Source: Cognatundibacterium luofuense
GTDB lineage: Bacteria > Pseudomonadota > Gammaproteobacteria > Burkholderiales > Burkholderiaceae_D
Assembly (NCBI RefSeq): GCF_018139685.1
Contig: NZ_JAGSPN010000012.1
Coordinates: 62,001 to 126,000, forward strand
DNA: 64,000 nt
Direction of reading: 5' to 3'
The notes beneath the pieces are model-generated. The model searched no databases. It saw only the letters and a list, made by a program, of their open reading frames with translations, and was not told the DNA's origin. Both the position numbers and the translations under genes were made by a program. This document shows positions 53,823 through 63,009 of this stretch, piece by piece. Numbering within the stretch: position 1 is the first letter of the stretch; the number at the start of each line of letters is the position of its first letter.

Positions 53823-55271
53823 TCAGGCGGCGCGGCGTTTTTGCTGGTTGGCGATGATGTGGCCCAGCGTGCGCATCGCATCGTCCAGTTTGTCGGAATA
53901 CGGTGCGCCGCAATTGATGCGCAGGAAGTGATCGAAGCGGTTGGAATTCGAATACAGCAGGCCGGGCGAGATCAGGATATCGCGCTCCAGCGCTGCATCA
54001 AACACCGCTTGTGATGAGCATTCCGGCGGCATTTCCACCCACAGCGATACACCGCCGTCCGGCATGCTGAGGCGGGTTTCCGGCGGAAAATACGCGGCCA
54101 CCGCTTCCGCCATTTTGTCGCGCTGCTGCTGCAAATGCTGACGCAGGCGACGCATATGGCGTTCGTAATGGGTCGATTGTAAGAAGCTCGCCATCATGCG
54201 CTGCGATAACTCTTCGTTGTAACGGGTTTGCGCGTATTTGAACATGCTGACCCGCGCCTGCCAGCGCCCTGCCAGCATCCAGCCGATACGCAGACCGGGC
54301 GCGATGATTTTGTGCAGCGAGGCACAGTAAATCACATTGCCGGTTTTATCCCAGTGCTTGATCGCGGTCGGAATTTTGTCGCCATTGGTCAGCGCGCTGT
54401 ATGAGTCATCTTCAATCAGCGGAATCTGATGCTGCTCGCACAGATGCAGTAAGCGTTGCTTATGGCTGTCCGGCATGATGCTGCCCAGCGGATTCTGCAA
54501 ATGCGGCACCACCACCACCGCTTTGATATTCGGATAGGTTTGCATCGCCAGTTCCAGCGCTTCAATCGAAATGCCGGTATGCGGGCTGGTCGGAATTTCC
54601 AGTGCTTTCAACCCCAGACTTTCCAGCACTTGCAGCAAGCCGTAAAAGGTCGGCGATTCCACCGCAATCACATCGCCCGGATGTGCGACGGCGCGCAGCG
54701 CCAGATTCAGCGCTTCGATACAGCCGTGGGTAATCACCACTTCACTGGCGGCGGTGCTGATGCCGACATCCAGCGCACGTTTGGCCAGCGCCGCGCGTAA
54801 TTCCGGATTGCCGCCCGGCGAAATCGCCTTAGTCAGCAGCGTAGGATGCTGGCGCAGCAGGCTGGTGGCTAACTGACGCAATTGCTGATGCGGATACAGT
54901 TCCGGCGCACCGGTCGCACGCGCCAGATTGACGCTGACTTTGCGCTGCCCTTTGGCGATGATGGCCGAGACTTTTTCATGGATACCGACATACTGGGCCG
55001 GATCAATCTGGCGCACCGTTGCCGGTTCTGCCGCCGGTGCCAGCACCGTTAAACGGCGCGGGGTGCGGATGAAATAGCCGGAACGCGGTCGCGCTTCCAG
55101 CCAGCCCTGGGCTTCCAGCCAGCGGCACAGTTGCAGGGCGGTCGACAGGCTGACTTCATGCTGCTGCATCAGTCTGCGCACCGATGGCATGCGTTCGCCG
55201 GGACGCAGGGTGCCGGACTGTATCGCACTCAGATAATGTTCCGCTAACTGGCGGTATAAAGGCGTGTTCAT
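53823..55271 (-). CDS. MocR-type GntR/aminotransferase fusion regulator
   Basis: 482 residues from ATG 55271. GntR winged helix ~5-75 (LYRQLAEHYLSAIQSGTLRPG, SVRRLMQQHEVSLSTA), linker ~80-110, then a fold-type I aminotransferase domain with ITHGCIEALNLA, NPLGSIM, and the PLP lysine in YCASLHKIIAPGLRIGW. MocR regulators (PdxR, GabR) use PLP or amino compounds to control transcription. It is divergent from the small gene at 55449, a likely target. Confidence 0.9.
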   Translation of the reverse strand: MNTPLYRQLAEHYLSAIQSGTLRPGERMPSVRRLMQQHEVSLSTALQLCRWLEAQGWLEARPRSGYFIRTPRRLTVLAPAAEPATVRQIDPAQYVGIHEKVSAIIAKGQRKVSVNLARATGAPELYPHQQLRQLATSLLRQHPTLLTKAISPGGNPELRAALAKRALDVGISTAASEVVITHGCIEALNLALRAVAHPGDVIAVESPTFYGLLQVLESLGLKALEIPTSPHTGISIEALELAMQTYPNIKAVVVVPHLQNPLGSIMPDSHKQRLLHLCEQHQIPLIEDDSYSALTNGDKIPTAIKHWDKTGNVIYCASLHKIIAPGLRIGWMLAGRWQARVSMFKYAQTRYNEELSQRMMASFLQSTHYERHMRRLRQHLQQQRDKMAEAVAAYFPPETRLSMPDGGVSLWVEMPPECSSQAVFDAALERDILISPGLLYSNSNRFDHFLRINCGAPYSDKLDDAMRTLGHIIANQQKRRAA

Positions 55272-55448
55272 GCGTGTATCTTGCTCCTGCCGGGTCAGAC
55301 TCACCAAGATACAGTTATCACAAAAAAAAGCAATAACAGATGCAAAATCCCGGATGTGCTGCGATACAGAGCGTAAGACTCTGTGTCTGTTGTGGTGGGT
55401 TGGAGGCTTCTATCATGTGCTGCATACAGGCTCACCGGGAGAAACCAC

Positions 55449-55778
55449 ATGGAGCAATTGCAGCTGGGGCCACGCCAGTGCTGGTATGGCTATCTGGAAA
55501 AAGGTTGTCTGATCCGCGCAGGGCAGGGCGTTTGCCGTCTGCGTAATCTGAGCGCGGAAACGGACGGAATGGCTTATTTTGCCTGCATACGGCCGGATCA
55601 GCCGCATCTGGTATTCCGTTCCGGCTGGATGATGCTGGAGCCTGACGGCGCACAGCGTTGCCAGCTGACGATGCGTTATCCGTGCGCGTTCTGGCTGCGC
55701 TGGTCACCGCTGGTCTGGCTCAGAGGACGCTTGCAGCAATTCCGCCTGCGCTGGCGCTTAAAGCAGCACCGGATTTAA
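55449..55778 (+). CDS. Small hypothetical protein divergent from MocR gene
   Basis: 109 residues from ATG 55449 with GGGAGA upstream. Rich in Trp, Arg and Leu (PLVWLRGRLQQFRLRW); no signal peptide. Not recognised. The divergent MocR gene suggests regulation by it. The stop codon overlaps the convergent neighbour's stop in one TTAA. Confidence 0.65.
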   Translation: MEQLQLGPRQCWYGYLEKGCLIRAGQGVCRLRNLSAETDGMAYFACIRPDQPHLVFRSGWMMLEPDGAQRCQLTMRYPCAFWLRWSPLVWLRGRLQQFRLRWRLKQHRI

Positions 55779-56632
55779 CCGAAGAACTCTTTGATCAGGA
55801 AGGCTTCCAGTTGCGCGCTGTCTTCCTTACGCGCCGACAGAGTGATGACTTTCCCCATACGGCGCGATTCCCAGCGGAAGTCGCCCTGATAGTGTTCACG
55901 GATCAGATCAATCATACGGCGTACCATCGCCAGTTCCACATTGCCGCCCAGACCGGCATCGACTTCAATCACTTGCTGAATCTTACGGTTGGAATTCGCT
56001 TTCCAGCCATTGAAGGCAAAGCGGCCTACGCGGGTGGATTTGTCCAGCACCTGAAACACGCCGCTGGTGCCATCATCACCGGCAGCCTGACGCATGCTGC
56101 GGCGGATATTTGCTTCCGCAATTTCCTGTGCTGACATCGGGCGTGAACCCTGGCTGGCGGCCTGATTTTCTTTTGCGGCACTGTCTTCGGCGGCTTTACG
56201 TTTTTCGCGTGCGGCGTTCAGCATCGCCAGCATATCGGTGGCCGGTGCCGGTTCTGCCGGCGGTGGCGGGGGAGCCTGTACAACGGAAGGCTGCTCAGTC
56301 ACGGCAGGCACCGGTGATGGTTTAGTGACAGACGGGGTGCGTGGCGCCGGTTTCGGTGCTTTCGGACGTGGCGCGGCTTTCTGCTTTTCAGGCTGGCTCA
56401 GTTTCGCCATGGTTTGCTTATCCAGCAGCAGCGTCACCGCGCGCGAACCGGCGTCGTCGCCTTTTTTCTTGATCTGTTCCAGATGCTGATTCAGCAAAAA
56501 GTACAGCAGTACTGCATGCATCAGCACGACCAGCAAAATGCCGCTCAGACTGGCCGGGCGAAAACGGATATGCAGATGGATTTCACCCGGAAGTGTGACT
56601 TCCTGTTCGTTTTTTTCAATACTGAACTTCAT
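55775..56632 (-). CDS. TolA/TonB-like periplasm-spanning protein
   Basis: 285 residues. N-terminal cytoplasmic part ~1-27, one TM ~28-50, a coiled and Pro/Ala-rich spacer ~75-135 (repeated PKP, PAP and PPPPP), then a C-terminal globular domain ~190-285 (VGRFAFNGWKANSNRKIQ ... ITLSARK). The layout resembles TonB or TolA, but the C-terminal fold is not a recognised TonB domain and no exbB/exbD genes are linked. Energy coupling is therefore only a suggestion. Confidence 0.7.
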   Translation of the reverse strand: MKFSIEKNEQEVTLPGEIHLHIRFRPASLSGILLVVLMHAVLLYFLLNQHLEQIKKKGDDAGSRAVTLLLDKQTMAKLSQPEKQKAAPRPKAPKPAPRTPSVTKPSPVPAVTEQPSVVQAPPPPPAEPAPATDMLAMLNAAREKRKAAEDSAAKENQAASQGSRPMSAQEIAEANIRRSMRQAAGDDGTSGVFQVLDKSTRVGRFAFNGWKANSNRKIQQVIEVDAGLGGNVELAMVRRMIDLIREHYQGDFRWESRRMGKVITLSARKEDSAQLEAFLIKEFFG

Positions 56633-56994
56633 GTACGGGTTTCAAAAAGACTCATCAGATCACGCAAAGCCACAGGCAAATGCAAAGACGTCAAGGATAC
56701 TGCATCCGCTGCCTGCCTCTGTAACAAAGCGTGGATTCTGCGGAAAAAAAAGTGCAGGGCGGTAAGTTGCCGTTTTGGTATCGTAAGATGCTACTTCTTG
56801 TCGCAAGTTGCCGTTAAATGTGTAACAAATGTTTACCTTTGAAATATGATAAGTCATTGTTTTTAAACGATAAAGAGATTTTTTTCAGAATAATCAGAGA
56901 CAGCTTTCCGGCTTCTGCTACAGAGCCGTCATAGGAATGGCGGGGTATTTCCACTATCCTCTGCAGTCATCCGGTATGCATATTTATTGAGGCA
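56633..56994. other. Divergent intergenic region before the DUF1800 gene
   Basis: About 360 bases between divergent genes, AT-rich at 56780-56890. It should hold promoters for the TolA/TonB-like and DUF1800 genes. No repeat or RNA is recognised. Confidence 0.3.
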
Positions 56995-58695
56995 ATGATG
57001 GAAACAGAAACAGAGCGCCCGCAGGCGCAGGAACAACAGGCCGCTTCCGTCCGTGGTGCGCTGGCGGTTGGCGCGGCAACGGTCGCACTGGCGGCATGCG
57101 GCGGCGGCGGCGGTGGTGCCGGTGACAGCAGCGGCGGTAGCGGCGGGGGCGTTACACCACCCGTGGCTCTGTCAGATACCGATGCAGCCCGCTTTCTGAG
57201 CCAGGCTGCGGTTGGTATTTCCCGTGCCCAGATTACCCGTGTCAAAGCGATTGGCTACTCAGCATGGATCGATGAGCAAATGACAATGGCTGGTTCCGGC
57301 ACCCGCTGGGACTGGCTGAAGGCGAAAGGCTACGATGTCGCCGCGAATATTTTTACGCAGAACGGTTTCGATAATGTGGTCTGGGGCAAACTGATCAGTG
57401 CGCAGGACACGCTGCGTCAGCGTGTGACGCAGGCTTTGTCGGAAATTATTGTGGTCGGGATTGATGGTCTGGTCGGTGCAGGCTGGCAGTCATTTTCTGC
57501 GGCAGCTTTTCTGGACATGCTGGAAGCGAATTGCTTCGGTAACTTCCGCACGCTGCTGGAAGGGGTCTCCACCAGTGCAGCGATGGGGCAGTACCTGACT
57601 TTCCGTGGCAATGTGAAGTTCAATGCCAAAACCGGTGCACTGCCGGACGAAAACTATGCACGCGAAATCATGCAATTGTTTTCGATCGGTCTGATTCAGC
57701 TGAATCTTGATGGTACGCCGAAACTGCAAAACGGCGTGCAGCAGGAAACCTATACCAATGATGATATCGGCGGACTGGCCCGTATCTTCACCGGCTGGGA
57801 TTTTGATCTGAGTACCAGCGATACTACGACGCCGGAATTTTTACGCCGTCCGATGACGCAGGTCGCTGCCCGTCATGAAACTGGCGCATCGACTTTCCTC
57901 GGCAGTACCGTACCGGCCGGTGCGGATGGTGTCGCGCATCTGAAGGCCGCACTGGATATTATTTTTGCGCATCCGAATGTCGCGCCGTTTATTTCGCGTC
58001 AGTTGATTCAGCGTCTGGTGACCAGCAATCCGAGCGCTGCTTATGTACAGCGTATCTCGACCGTTTTTAACAGCGACAGCAAAGGTGTCAAAGGCAATCT
58101 GGCCGCAGTGGTGAAAGCGATTCTGCTCGACGATGAAGCGCGTAATGCAGCCAATCTGGTGAATCCGCAGTTTGGTAAGCTGCGCGAACCGATTTACCGC
58201 TTCCTTGCATGGGCACGGGCATTTAATGTGCAATCCGTCAGCGGCTTATGGAACGTCGGTAACACCAGCAGCACATCCAACAGTCTGGGCCAAAGCCCTT
58301 CGCGTTCCGGCTCTGTGTTTAACTTTTTCCGTCCCGGTTATGTGCCGCCGAACAGTGGCATCGCCGGTGCTTCGCTGGTGGCGCCGGAGTTCCAGATCGT
58401 GAATGAATCGACGGTGGTGGCGTATGTGAACTACATGCAGCGTATCGTCAGTGGTGCGAATACGGATCTGGTCGCGGATTACAGCAGCCTGATTCCAATG
58501 GCGACCACCAGCAAAACCCTGCTGAATGAAGTGAATCTTCTGCTGGCTGCGGGTCAGCTCAGTGATGTCACGATCAATACAATTACTGCGGCAATCGACA
58601 GCATGCCTTCCGATACCGATGCCCGCAAACTGAACCGGATTTATGCCGCACTGACACTGGTGCTGGCATCCCCGGAATTTATCGTCAGTAAATAA
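56995..58695 (+). CDS. DUF1800 family lipoprotein-like protein
   Basis: 566 residues. The N-terminus is acidic (METETERPQAQEQQ), then hydrophobic and ends LAAC-GGGGGG with Cys35, a lipobox with an unusual n-region. A Gly/Ser linker follows, then the DUF1800 domain ~55-560 (FLSQAAVGISRAQI, ENYAREIMQLFSIGL, GLARIFTGWDF). DUF1800 proteins are almost always encoded beside DUF1501 proteins, as here nine bases downstream, and are found in many exporting bacteria; the pair's function is unknown. Confidence 0.9.
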   Translation: MMETETERPQAQEQQAASVRGALAVGAATVALAACGGGGGGAGDSSGGSGGGVTPPVALSDTDAARFLSQAAVGISRAQITRVKAIGYSAWIDEQMTMAGSGTRWDWLKAKGYDVAANIFTQNGFDNVVWGKLISAQDTLRQRVTQALSEIIVVGIDGLVGAGWQSFSAAAFLDMLEANCFGNFRTLLEGVSTSAAMGQYLTFRGNVKFNAKTGALPDENYAREIMQLFSIGLIQLNLDGTPKLQNGVQQETYTNDDIGGLARIFTGWDFDLSTSDTTTPEFLRRPMTQVAARHETGASTFLGSTVPAGADGVAHLKAALDIIFAHPNVAPFISRQLIQRLVTSNPSAAYVQRISTVFNSDSKGVKGNLAAVVKAILLDDEARNAANLVNPQFGKLREPIYRFLAWARAFNVQSVSGLWNVGNTSSTSNSLGQSPSRSGSVFNFFRPGYVPPNSGIAGASLVAPEFQIVNESTVVAYVNYMQRIVSGANTDLVADYSSLIPMATTSKTLLNEVNLLLAAGQLSDVTINTITAAIDSMPSDTDARKLNRIYAALTLVLASPEFIVSK

Positions 58696-58703
58696 GGAAC
58701 ACG

Positions 58704-60101
58704 ATGATGGATAAGACGATGAATGCATCCCGTCGCGCATTTTTGCAAAAAGCAGCCAGCCTGTCTGTGGCTGGTGTAGCGACACCGTGGGCACTGAATC
58801 TGGCTGCGTTGTCAGAAGCTTCTGCCGCTACGGCAACCGATTACAAAGCGATCGTATGTGTGTTTTTATACGGCGGCAATGATTACGCGAACACGCTGGT
58901 CCCTTATGACACTACCGGCTACAACGCTTACGCTGCTTTGCGTCCAACGCTTGCATTTGCCCGTGACGCGCTGACACCGACAGCGCTGAAGGTGGCGACA
59001 GATCCGCGCGACAGTGCCGGCTTTCCGCATCAGTATGCACTGGCACCGAATCTGGCACCGCTGCTGCCGTTGTTTGACGCCGGTAAGCTGGCGCCGGTGC
59101 TGAATATCGGGACACTGATACAACCGACCACCAAGGCGCAGTATCAGACTAAATCAGTCAAGCTGCCGCCAAAGCTGTTTTCACACAATGATCAGCAATC
59201 GGTCTGGCAATCGTCAGCACCAGAAGGCGCGAGTTCCGGCTGGGGTGGACGCATGGGCGATTTATTCCAGTCCGGCAATGCGAACACAACCTTCACCTGT
59301 GTGAATGTAACGGGTAATGCTGTGTTTTTATCCGGTAACACTTCGGTGCAGTATCAGGTAACGACTTCAGGTTCTGTTCCGTTTTCCGGCCTGCAATCCA
59401 ATCTGTTCGGTTCTGCTGCCTGCAGTACCGCACTGCGTACCCTGATTACTCAGAACCGCAGTCATCTGATGGAAGCGGAATACAACCGTGTGACGCAGCG
59501 TGCGATTGATGCGAATGTCACGCTGAGCGCCGCACTCGCCAGCGCACCGGTTTTTCAAACGGTGTATCCGACCAAAAACAGTCTGGGTGATCAGTTGAAA
59601 CTGGTCGCAAAAATGATTGCCACAGCCGATACGCTGAAAGTCAAACGTCAGGTCTTTTTCGTCGGGATCGGCGGTTTTGATACGCATGATGGTCTGGTCA
59701 GTAATCATCCGACACTGATGAAAACCGTGGCTGATGCGATGGCTGCGTTTTACAACACGACGGTGGAGCTGGGTGTGGCGAATCAGGTCACCACATTCAC
59801 TGCATCGGATTTCGGCCGTACCCTGAGCGGTAACAACGATGGCTCAGATCACGGCTGGGGCAGTATGCACTTTGTGATGGGCGGCGCAGTGAATGGTCAG
59901 CGCTTCTACGGCACACCGCCGGTGATTGCATCGAATGGTCCTGACGATGTCGGGCAGGGACGTTTGCTGCCGACCACGTCGGTGGATCAGTATGCCGCGA
60001 CACTGGGTAAATGGCTGGGCGTCTCGGATACCGATTTGCTGATGCTGTTGCCGAATCTGGTTAACTACAACGTCAGTGCACGCACGCTGGGTTTTGTCTG
60101 A
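58704..60101 (+). CDS. DUF1501 family Tat-exported protein
   Basis: 465 residues with a Tat signal (ASRRAFLQKAASLSVAG, cut near ASA-ATA) and AGGAA before the ATG. Sulfatase/alkaline-phosphatase-like fold: FLYGGNDYANTLVP near the N-terminus, FFVGIGGFDTHDG and FTASDFGRTLSGNNDGSDHGWG as the conserved metal-site-like clusters. Its substrate is unknown. It is co-transcribed with the DUF1800 gene, which probably provides its partner. Confidence 0.9.
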   Translation: MMDKTMNASRRAFLQKAASLSVAGVATPWALNLAALSEASAATATDYKAIVCVFLYGGNDYANTLVPYDTTGYNAYAALRPTLAFARDALTPTALKVATDPRDSAGFPHQYALAPNLAPLLPLFDAGKLAPVLNIGTLIQPTTKAQYQTKSVKLPPKLFSHNDQQSVWQSSAPEGASSGWGGRMGDLFQSGNANTTFTCVNVTGNAVFLSGNTSVQYQVTTSGSVPFSGLQSNLFGSAACSTALRTLITQNRSHLMEAEYNRVTQRAIDANVTLSAALASAPVFQTVYPTKNSLGDQLKLVAKMIATADTLKVKRQVFFVGIGGFDTHDGLVSNHPTLMKTVADAMAAFYNTTVELGVANQVTTFTASDFGRTLSGNNDGSDHGWGSMHFVMGGAVNGQRFYGTPPVIASNGPDDVGQGRLLPTTSVDQYAATLGKWLGVSDTDLLMLLPNLVNYNVSARTLGFV

Positions 60102-60102
60102 T

Positions 60103-60696
60103 TCAGATCCAGCCCAGAATACCCGCCAGTGCGCCTGCACCGAGCAGCCATAACAGGTGCAGGCGGGTATGCCACACCACCAGTGCGCTGATTGCTGTGA
60201 TCAGCCATAAAGGCCAGTCGCTGCGCAGATTCTGATGCGCAGCAGCCATAATCCATCCGGTTGATACCAGCAGACCAATCACCACCGGTGCCATGCCGAG
60301 TTTGAAGCTGCGCACCACCAGTAAATCACGGTTACGGTGTCCCCAGCTGGCCGCGAGATACGTCAGCGTTGTACTCGGCAACAGGATGCCGGTCATGGTA
60401 ACCAGTACACCGAGCAGACCCAGCCAGGCGCTGCCGCAATTCATACCGATATTCCATCCCATCAGGGCAATGAACAACACATTCGGCCCCGGTGCGGCCT
60501 GAGCAATCGCCACCGATGCATTGAATTGCGCATCAGTCAGCCAGTGCTGGCGCTCCACCAGATAACGGTGCATGTCCGGCAATGTGGAAATTGCACCTCC
60601 GACCGACAATAAAGACAGCATCATATAGTGCAGCAGCAAAGCCAGCCAGTCGCTGAACTCAAGATGAATATTCAGAAAGTGTTCCTGGCCGGTCAT
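60103..60696 (-). CDS. Chromate transporter, C-terminal CHR subunit
   Basis: 197 residues from ATG 60696, which overlaps the stop of the upstream partner (ATGA). One CHR domain: SVGGAISTLPDMHRYLVER and AIAQAAPGPNVLFIALMGW, with about six helices. In two-subunit CHR systems both halves are needed to export chromate. It converges with the DUF1501 gene and ends one base after its stop. Confidence 0.88.
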   Translation of the reverse strand: MTGQEHFLNIHLEFSDWLALLLHYMMLSLLSVGGAISTLPDMHRYLVERQHWLTDAQFNASVAIAQAAPGPNVLFIALMGWNIGMNCGSAWLGLLGVLVTMTGILLPSTTLTYLAASWGHRNRDLLVVRSFKLGMAPVVIGLLVSTGWIMAAAHQNLRSDWPLWLITAISALVVWHTRLHLLWLLGAGALAGILGWI

Positions 60697-61265
60697 CGCA
60701 GTCTCCGCGCTACCCAGATCCAGCAAACACCGCCGAGTACCGGTAAGACATAAAACAGAGGAATACGGAATACGCCGACGGCAATGAAGCATAAAGCGGC
60801 AACACCGAGCGCAAGTGGTTTGCCGAGCGGATGCTGATCCAGTGCAGAAATTAAGCGCAAGCCTGTGGCGATGATCAGTCCGGCAGTGACTGCGCCCATA
60901 CCACGCAGTGCTGCCGCGACTTGCGGATGTCCGGCGTACTGTGCGTACACGACAGCCAGTAAGAGTACGAGTATCAGCGGGATCGTCAGCATGCCTGCCA
61001 GCGCAACGACTGCGCCGCGTATGCCGAAGTAGCGACTGCCGATAATCATGCAGAGATTGATAACATTCGGGCCGGGCATGATTTGCGCTACGGCCCATTC
61101 TTCAACGAATTCTTCCGGCGTCAGCCAGCGTTTTTTCTCGACGATTTCGCGTTGAGCAACAGCCAGTACGCCGCCGAAGCCCTGCAGCGCGAGCCAAGTA
61201 AAGGAGAAGAATAAGTCAGTAAGCGAGGCCGGACGCGGGCGGTCGGGTGCAGATTCGGCAGTCAT
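60693..61265 (-). CDS. Chromate transporter, N-terminal CHR subunit
   Basis: 190 residues from ATG 61265. CHR motifs GFGGVLAVAQREIVEKKRWL and AQIMPGPNVINLCMIIG. It pairs with the gene at 60103-60696; together they equal one full-length ChrA. Chromate efflux by proton motive force is the family function. No chrB regulator adjoins it. Confidence 0.88.
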   Translation of the reverse strand: MTAESAPDRPRPASLTDLFFSFTWLALQGFGGVLAVAQREIVEKKRWLTPEEFVEEWAVAQIMPGPNVINLCMIIGSRYFGIRGAVVALAGMLTIPLILVLLLAVVYAQYAGHPQVAAALRGMGAVTAGLIIATGLRLISALDQHPLGKPLALGVAALCFIAVGVFRIPLFYVLPVLGGVCWIWVARRLR

Positions 61266-61340
61266 GGCAGACTCTGATGCAAGCAGAAGCCTGTCATTGT
61301 AAAGCACCGTCCGGAATTTGTCCGGCGCAGTTGCTGTGGC

Positions 61341-61829
61341 TTAGTCCTGTGCCTGACGATGTGCGCGGATACGCGCGCGCCACTCGCCGAGTGCAGTCAG
61401 CGCAGCCTGAAATTCCCGTTCGATCAGATCTGCTTCCGCCGCTGTAATCACGCCGTCGAGTAAGGCTTCAGAAACTGCTTCAGCGACATCGCCAACCTGA
61501 CTCATGACTTTGCACACTGTTTGCGACAGGTCATCTTTACTGACTTCGGAAGGTTCCGGTACGACAAAGGCTGCAAGGCCATGACGTCCGAGCAAAGCAT
61601 GCAGCGGCAGATGCGCATCTTTCACGCCTGCCTGATGGCAGAGTTCGATAATGACGGACAATTCTTCAAACGACGGATAATGCGATTCAATCGCCGGTGC
61701 CAGTTTGTTGCGTAATACATTGACAGACATGCCCATTTTGGTCGCCAGCGCTTCCAGTCCGCCCGGATAGGCCCGTGCAACTTTATATAATGCGTCGTGC
61801 TGATTCATATCGGAATATTTACGGGTCAT
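61341..61829 (-). CDS. CII/CP76-like phage-type regulator
   Basis: 162 residues from ATG 61829 with AAGGAC upstream. The N-terminal ~100 residues (HDALYKVARAYPGGLEALATKMGMSVNVLRNKLAP) match the phage regulatory CII/CP76 helix-turn-helix family. A helical C-terminus follows. No other phage gene lies in the window, so it is probably a domesticated regulator. Target unknown. Confidence 0.78.
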   Translation of the reverse strand: MTRKYSDMNQHDALYKVARAYPGGLEALATKMGMSVNVLRNKLAPAIESHYPSFEELSVIIELCHQAGVKDAHLPLHALLGRHGLAAFVVPEPSEVSKDDLSQTVCKVMSQVGDVAEAVSEALLDGVITAAEADLIEREFQAALTALGEWRARIRAHRQAQD

Positions 61830-62224
61830 GTTCAGTCCTTGATCTTGTGTAATAGCTGGCACGCTTTGACTCAGGTGGTGTCGCAATGCAGCACGCATTG
61901 TACCGATTTGATAAGTTTTTGACAGCAGAAGCCAGTGGTTTTACCGCGATTGTGGCAAAACTGTGTGCCTATTGTAATCTGTCCTCATCTGCCTGCACAT
62001 CGCTTTGCCCGTCGTAGATAAAGGAAGATCAGGCCGCTTTTGCGGCGCTTTCGGAAGGAATTTTGTAAGCAGGTTAAAATTACTCTGGCAGCAACTATGC
62101 TGATATCTGCATTCTGACCGAAACAAGTTCTACAATTCGTTACCGGAGAAGAAAGCAAAGAAACAAACACCGTGCATTCAACGATTAAGATGTAATCATC
62201 TGAAGCTGAATTTTCCTCCATTCC
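61830..62224. other. Intergenic region between CII-like and Sel1 genes
   Basis: About 395 bases between divergent genes. Only a short GCCGC-TTTT-GCGGC hairpin (62033-62046) is seen. Both promoters should lie here. Confidence 0.3.
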
Positions 62225-62998
62225 ATGATCACAAGAAAAACGCTACGCCGTATTGTGCTTGCCTGCAGTATTGCTGTGGTGGCTTTATCCGCCAGCGGTG
62301 ATGATGATCTTGCGGACGACGCGATGTTGCTGCAGCACTGGGCGCTGCAGGGAGACATGCAGGCGCAGCATACGCTGGGTATGTTGTATCTGAATGGTGA
62401 GCTGGGCATTCAGAGTTTTGATGAGGCACGTTACTGGTTGCAGCGTGCGGCTGATCAGGGACACGCCGGTGCACGCACCAATCTGGCGCTGATGTATCTG
62501 ACCGGAGAGGGTGATGTGCATGATGTGCAGACCGGCAGTACCTATTTATCGCAGGCAGTCAGTCAGCATTTTGCGCCCGCGGCATTTCTGATGGGCTATC
62601 TGTATGAAACCGGTGAGATTGTCGAGCGTGATTACCAGCGCGCCAGTCAGTATTACCAGGAAGCAGCCAGTCATGGCAATGCCAGTGCGCAGTTTCATCT
62701 GGCCATGATGTATCGCGACGGACACGGGGTGCAGCAGGATCCGGCACAAACGGTTTACTGGCTGAAGCAGGCCACCGATCAGGGTGTTGTATCTGCAGAA
62801 TTTCAGCTCGGTCTGCGTTATCTGTACGGCGACGGTACGGAAAAAGATGTCTGGCAGGCATATCAGCATTTATTGCATGCCAGCCTGAACGCAGGGATGA
62901 AAGCAATGGACAGTAAAGAACTGGTGAGCACCAGTCTTACTGCAGAGCAAATTGAGGATATTCAGAATCAGTCAGGCTTGTGGCGCGAAGCGGGCTGA
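62225..62998 (+). CDS. Secreted Sel1-repeat protein
   Basis: 257 residues. The N-terminal signal (MITRKTLRRIVLACSIAVVALSASG) is followed by about five Sel1-like TPR units of ~36 residues (AQHTLGMLYLNGELGIQSFDEARYWLQRAADQGHAGA and later). Sel1 proteins scaffold protein complexes. It converges with the EAL gene 11 bases downstream, so a link to c-di-GMP signalling is possible but unproven. Confidence 0.85.
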   Translation: MITRKTLRRIVLACSIAVVALSASGDDDLADDAMLLQHWALQGDMQAQHTLGMLYLNGELGIQSFDEARYWLQRAADQGHAGARTNLALMYLTGEGDVHDVQTGSTYLSQAVSQHFAPAAFLMGYLYETGEIVERDYQRASQYYQEAASHGNASAQFHLAMMYRDGHGVQQDPAQTVYWLKQATDQGVVSAEFQLGLRYLYGDGTEKDVWQAYQHLLHASLNAGMKAMDSKELVSTSLTAEQIEDIQNQSGLWREAG

Positions 62999-63009
62999 AG
63001 CCGTTCTGA

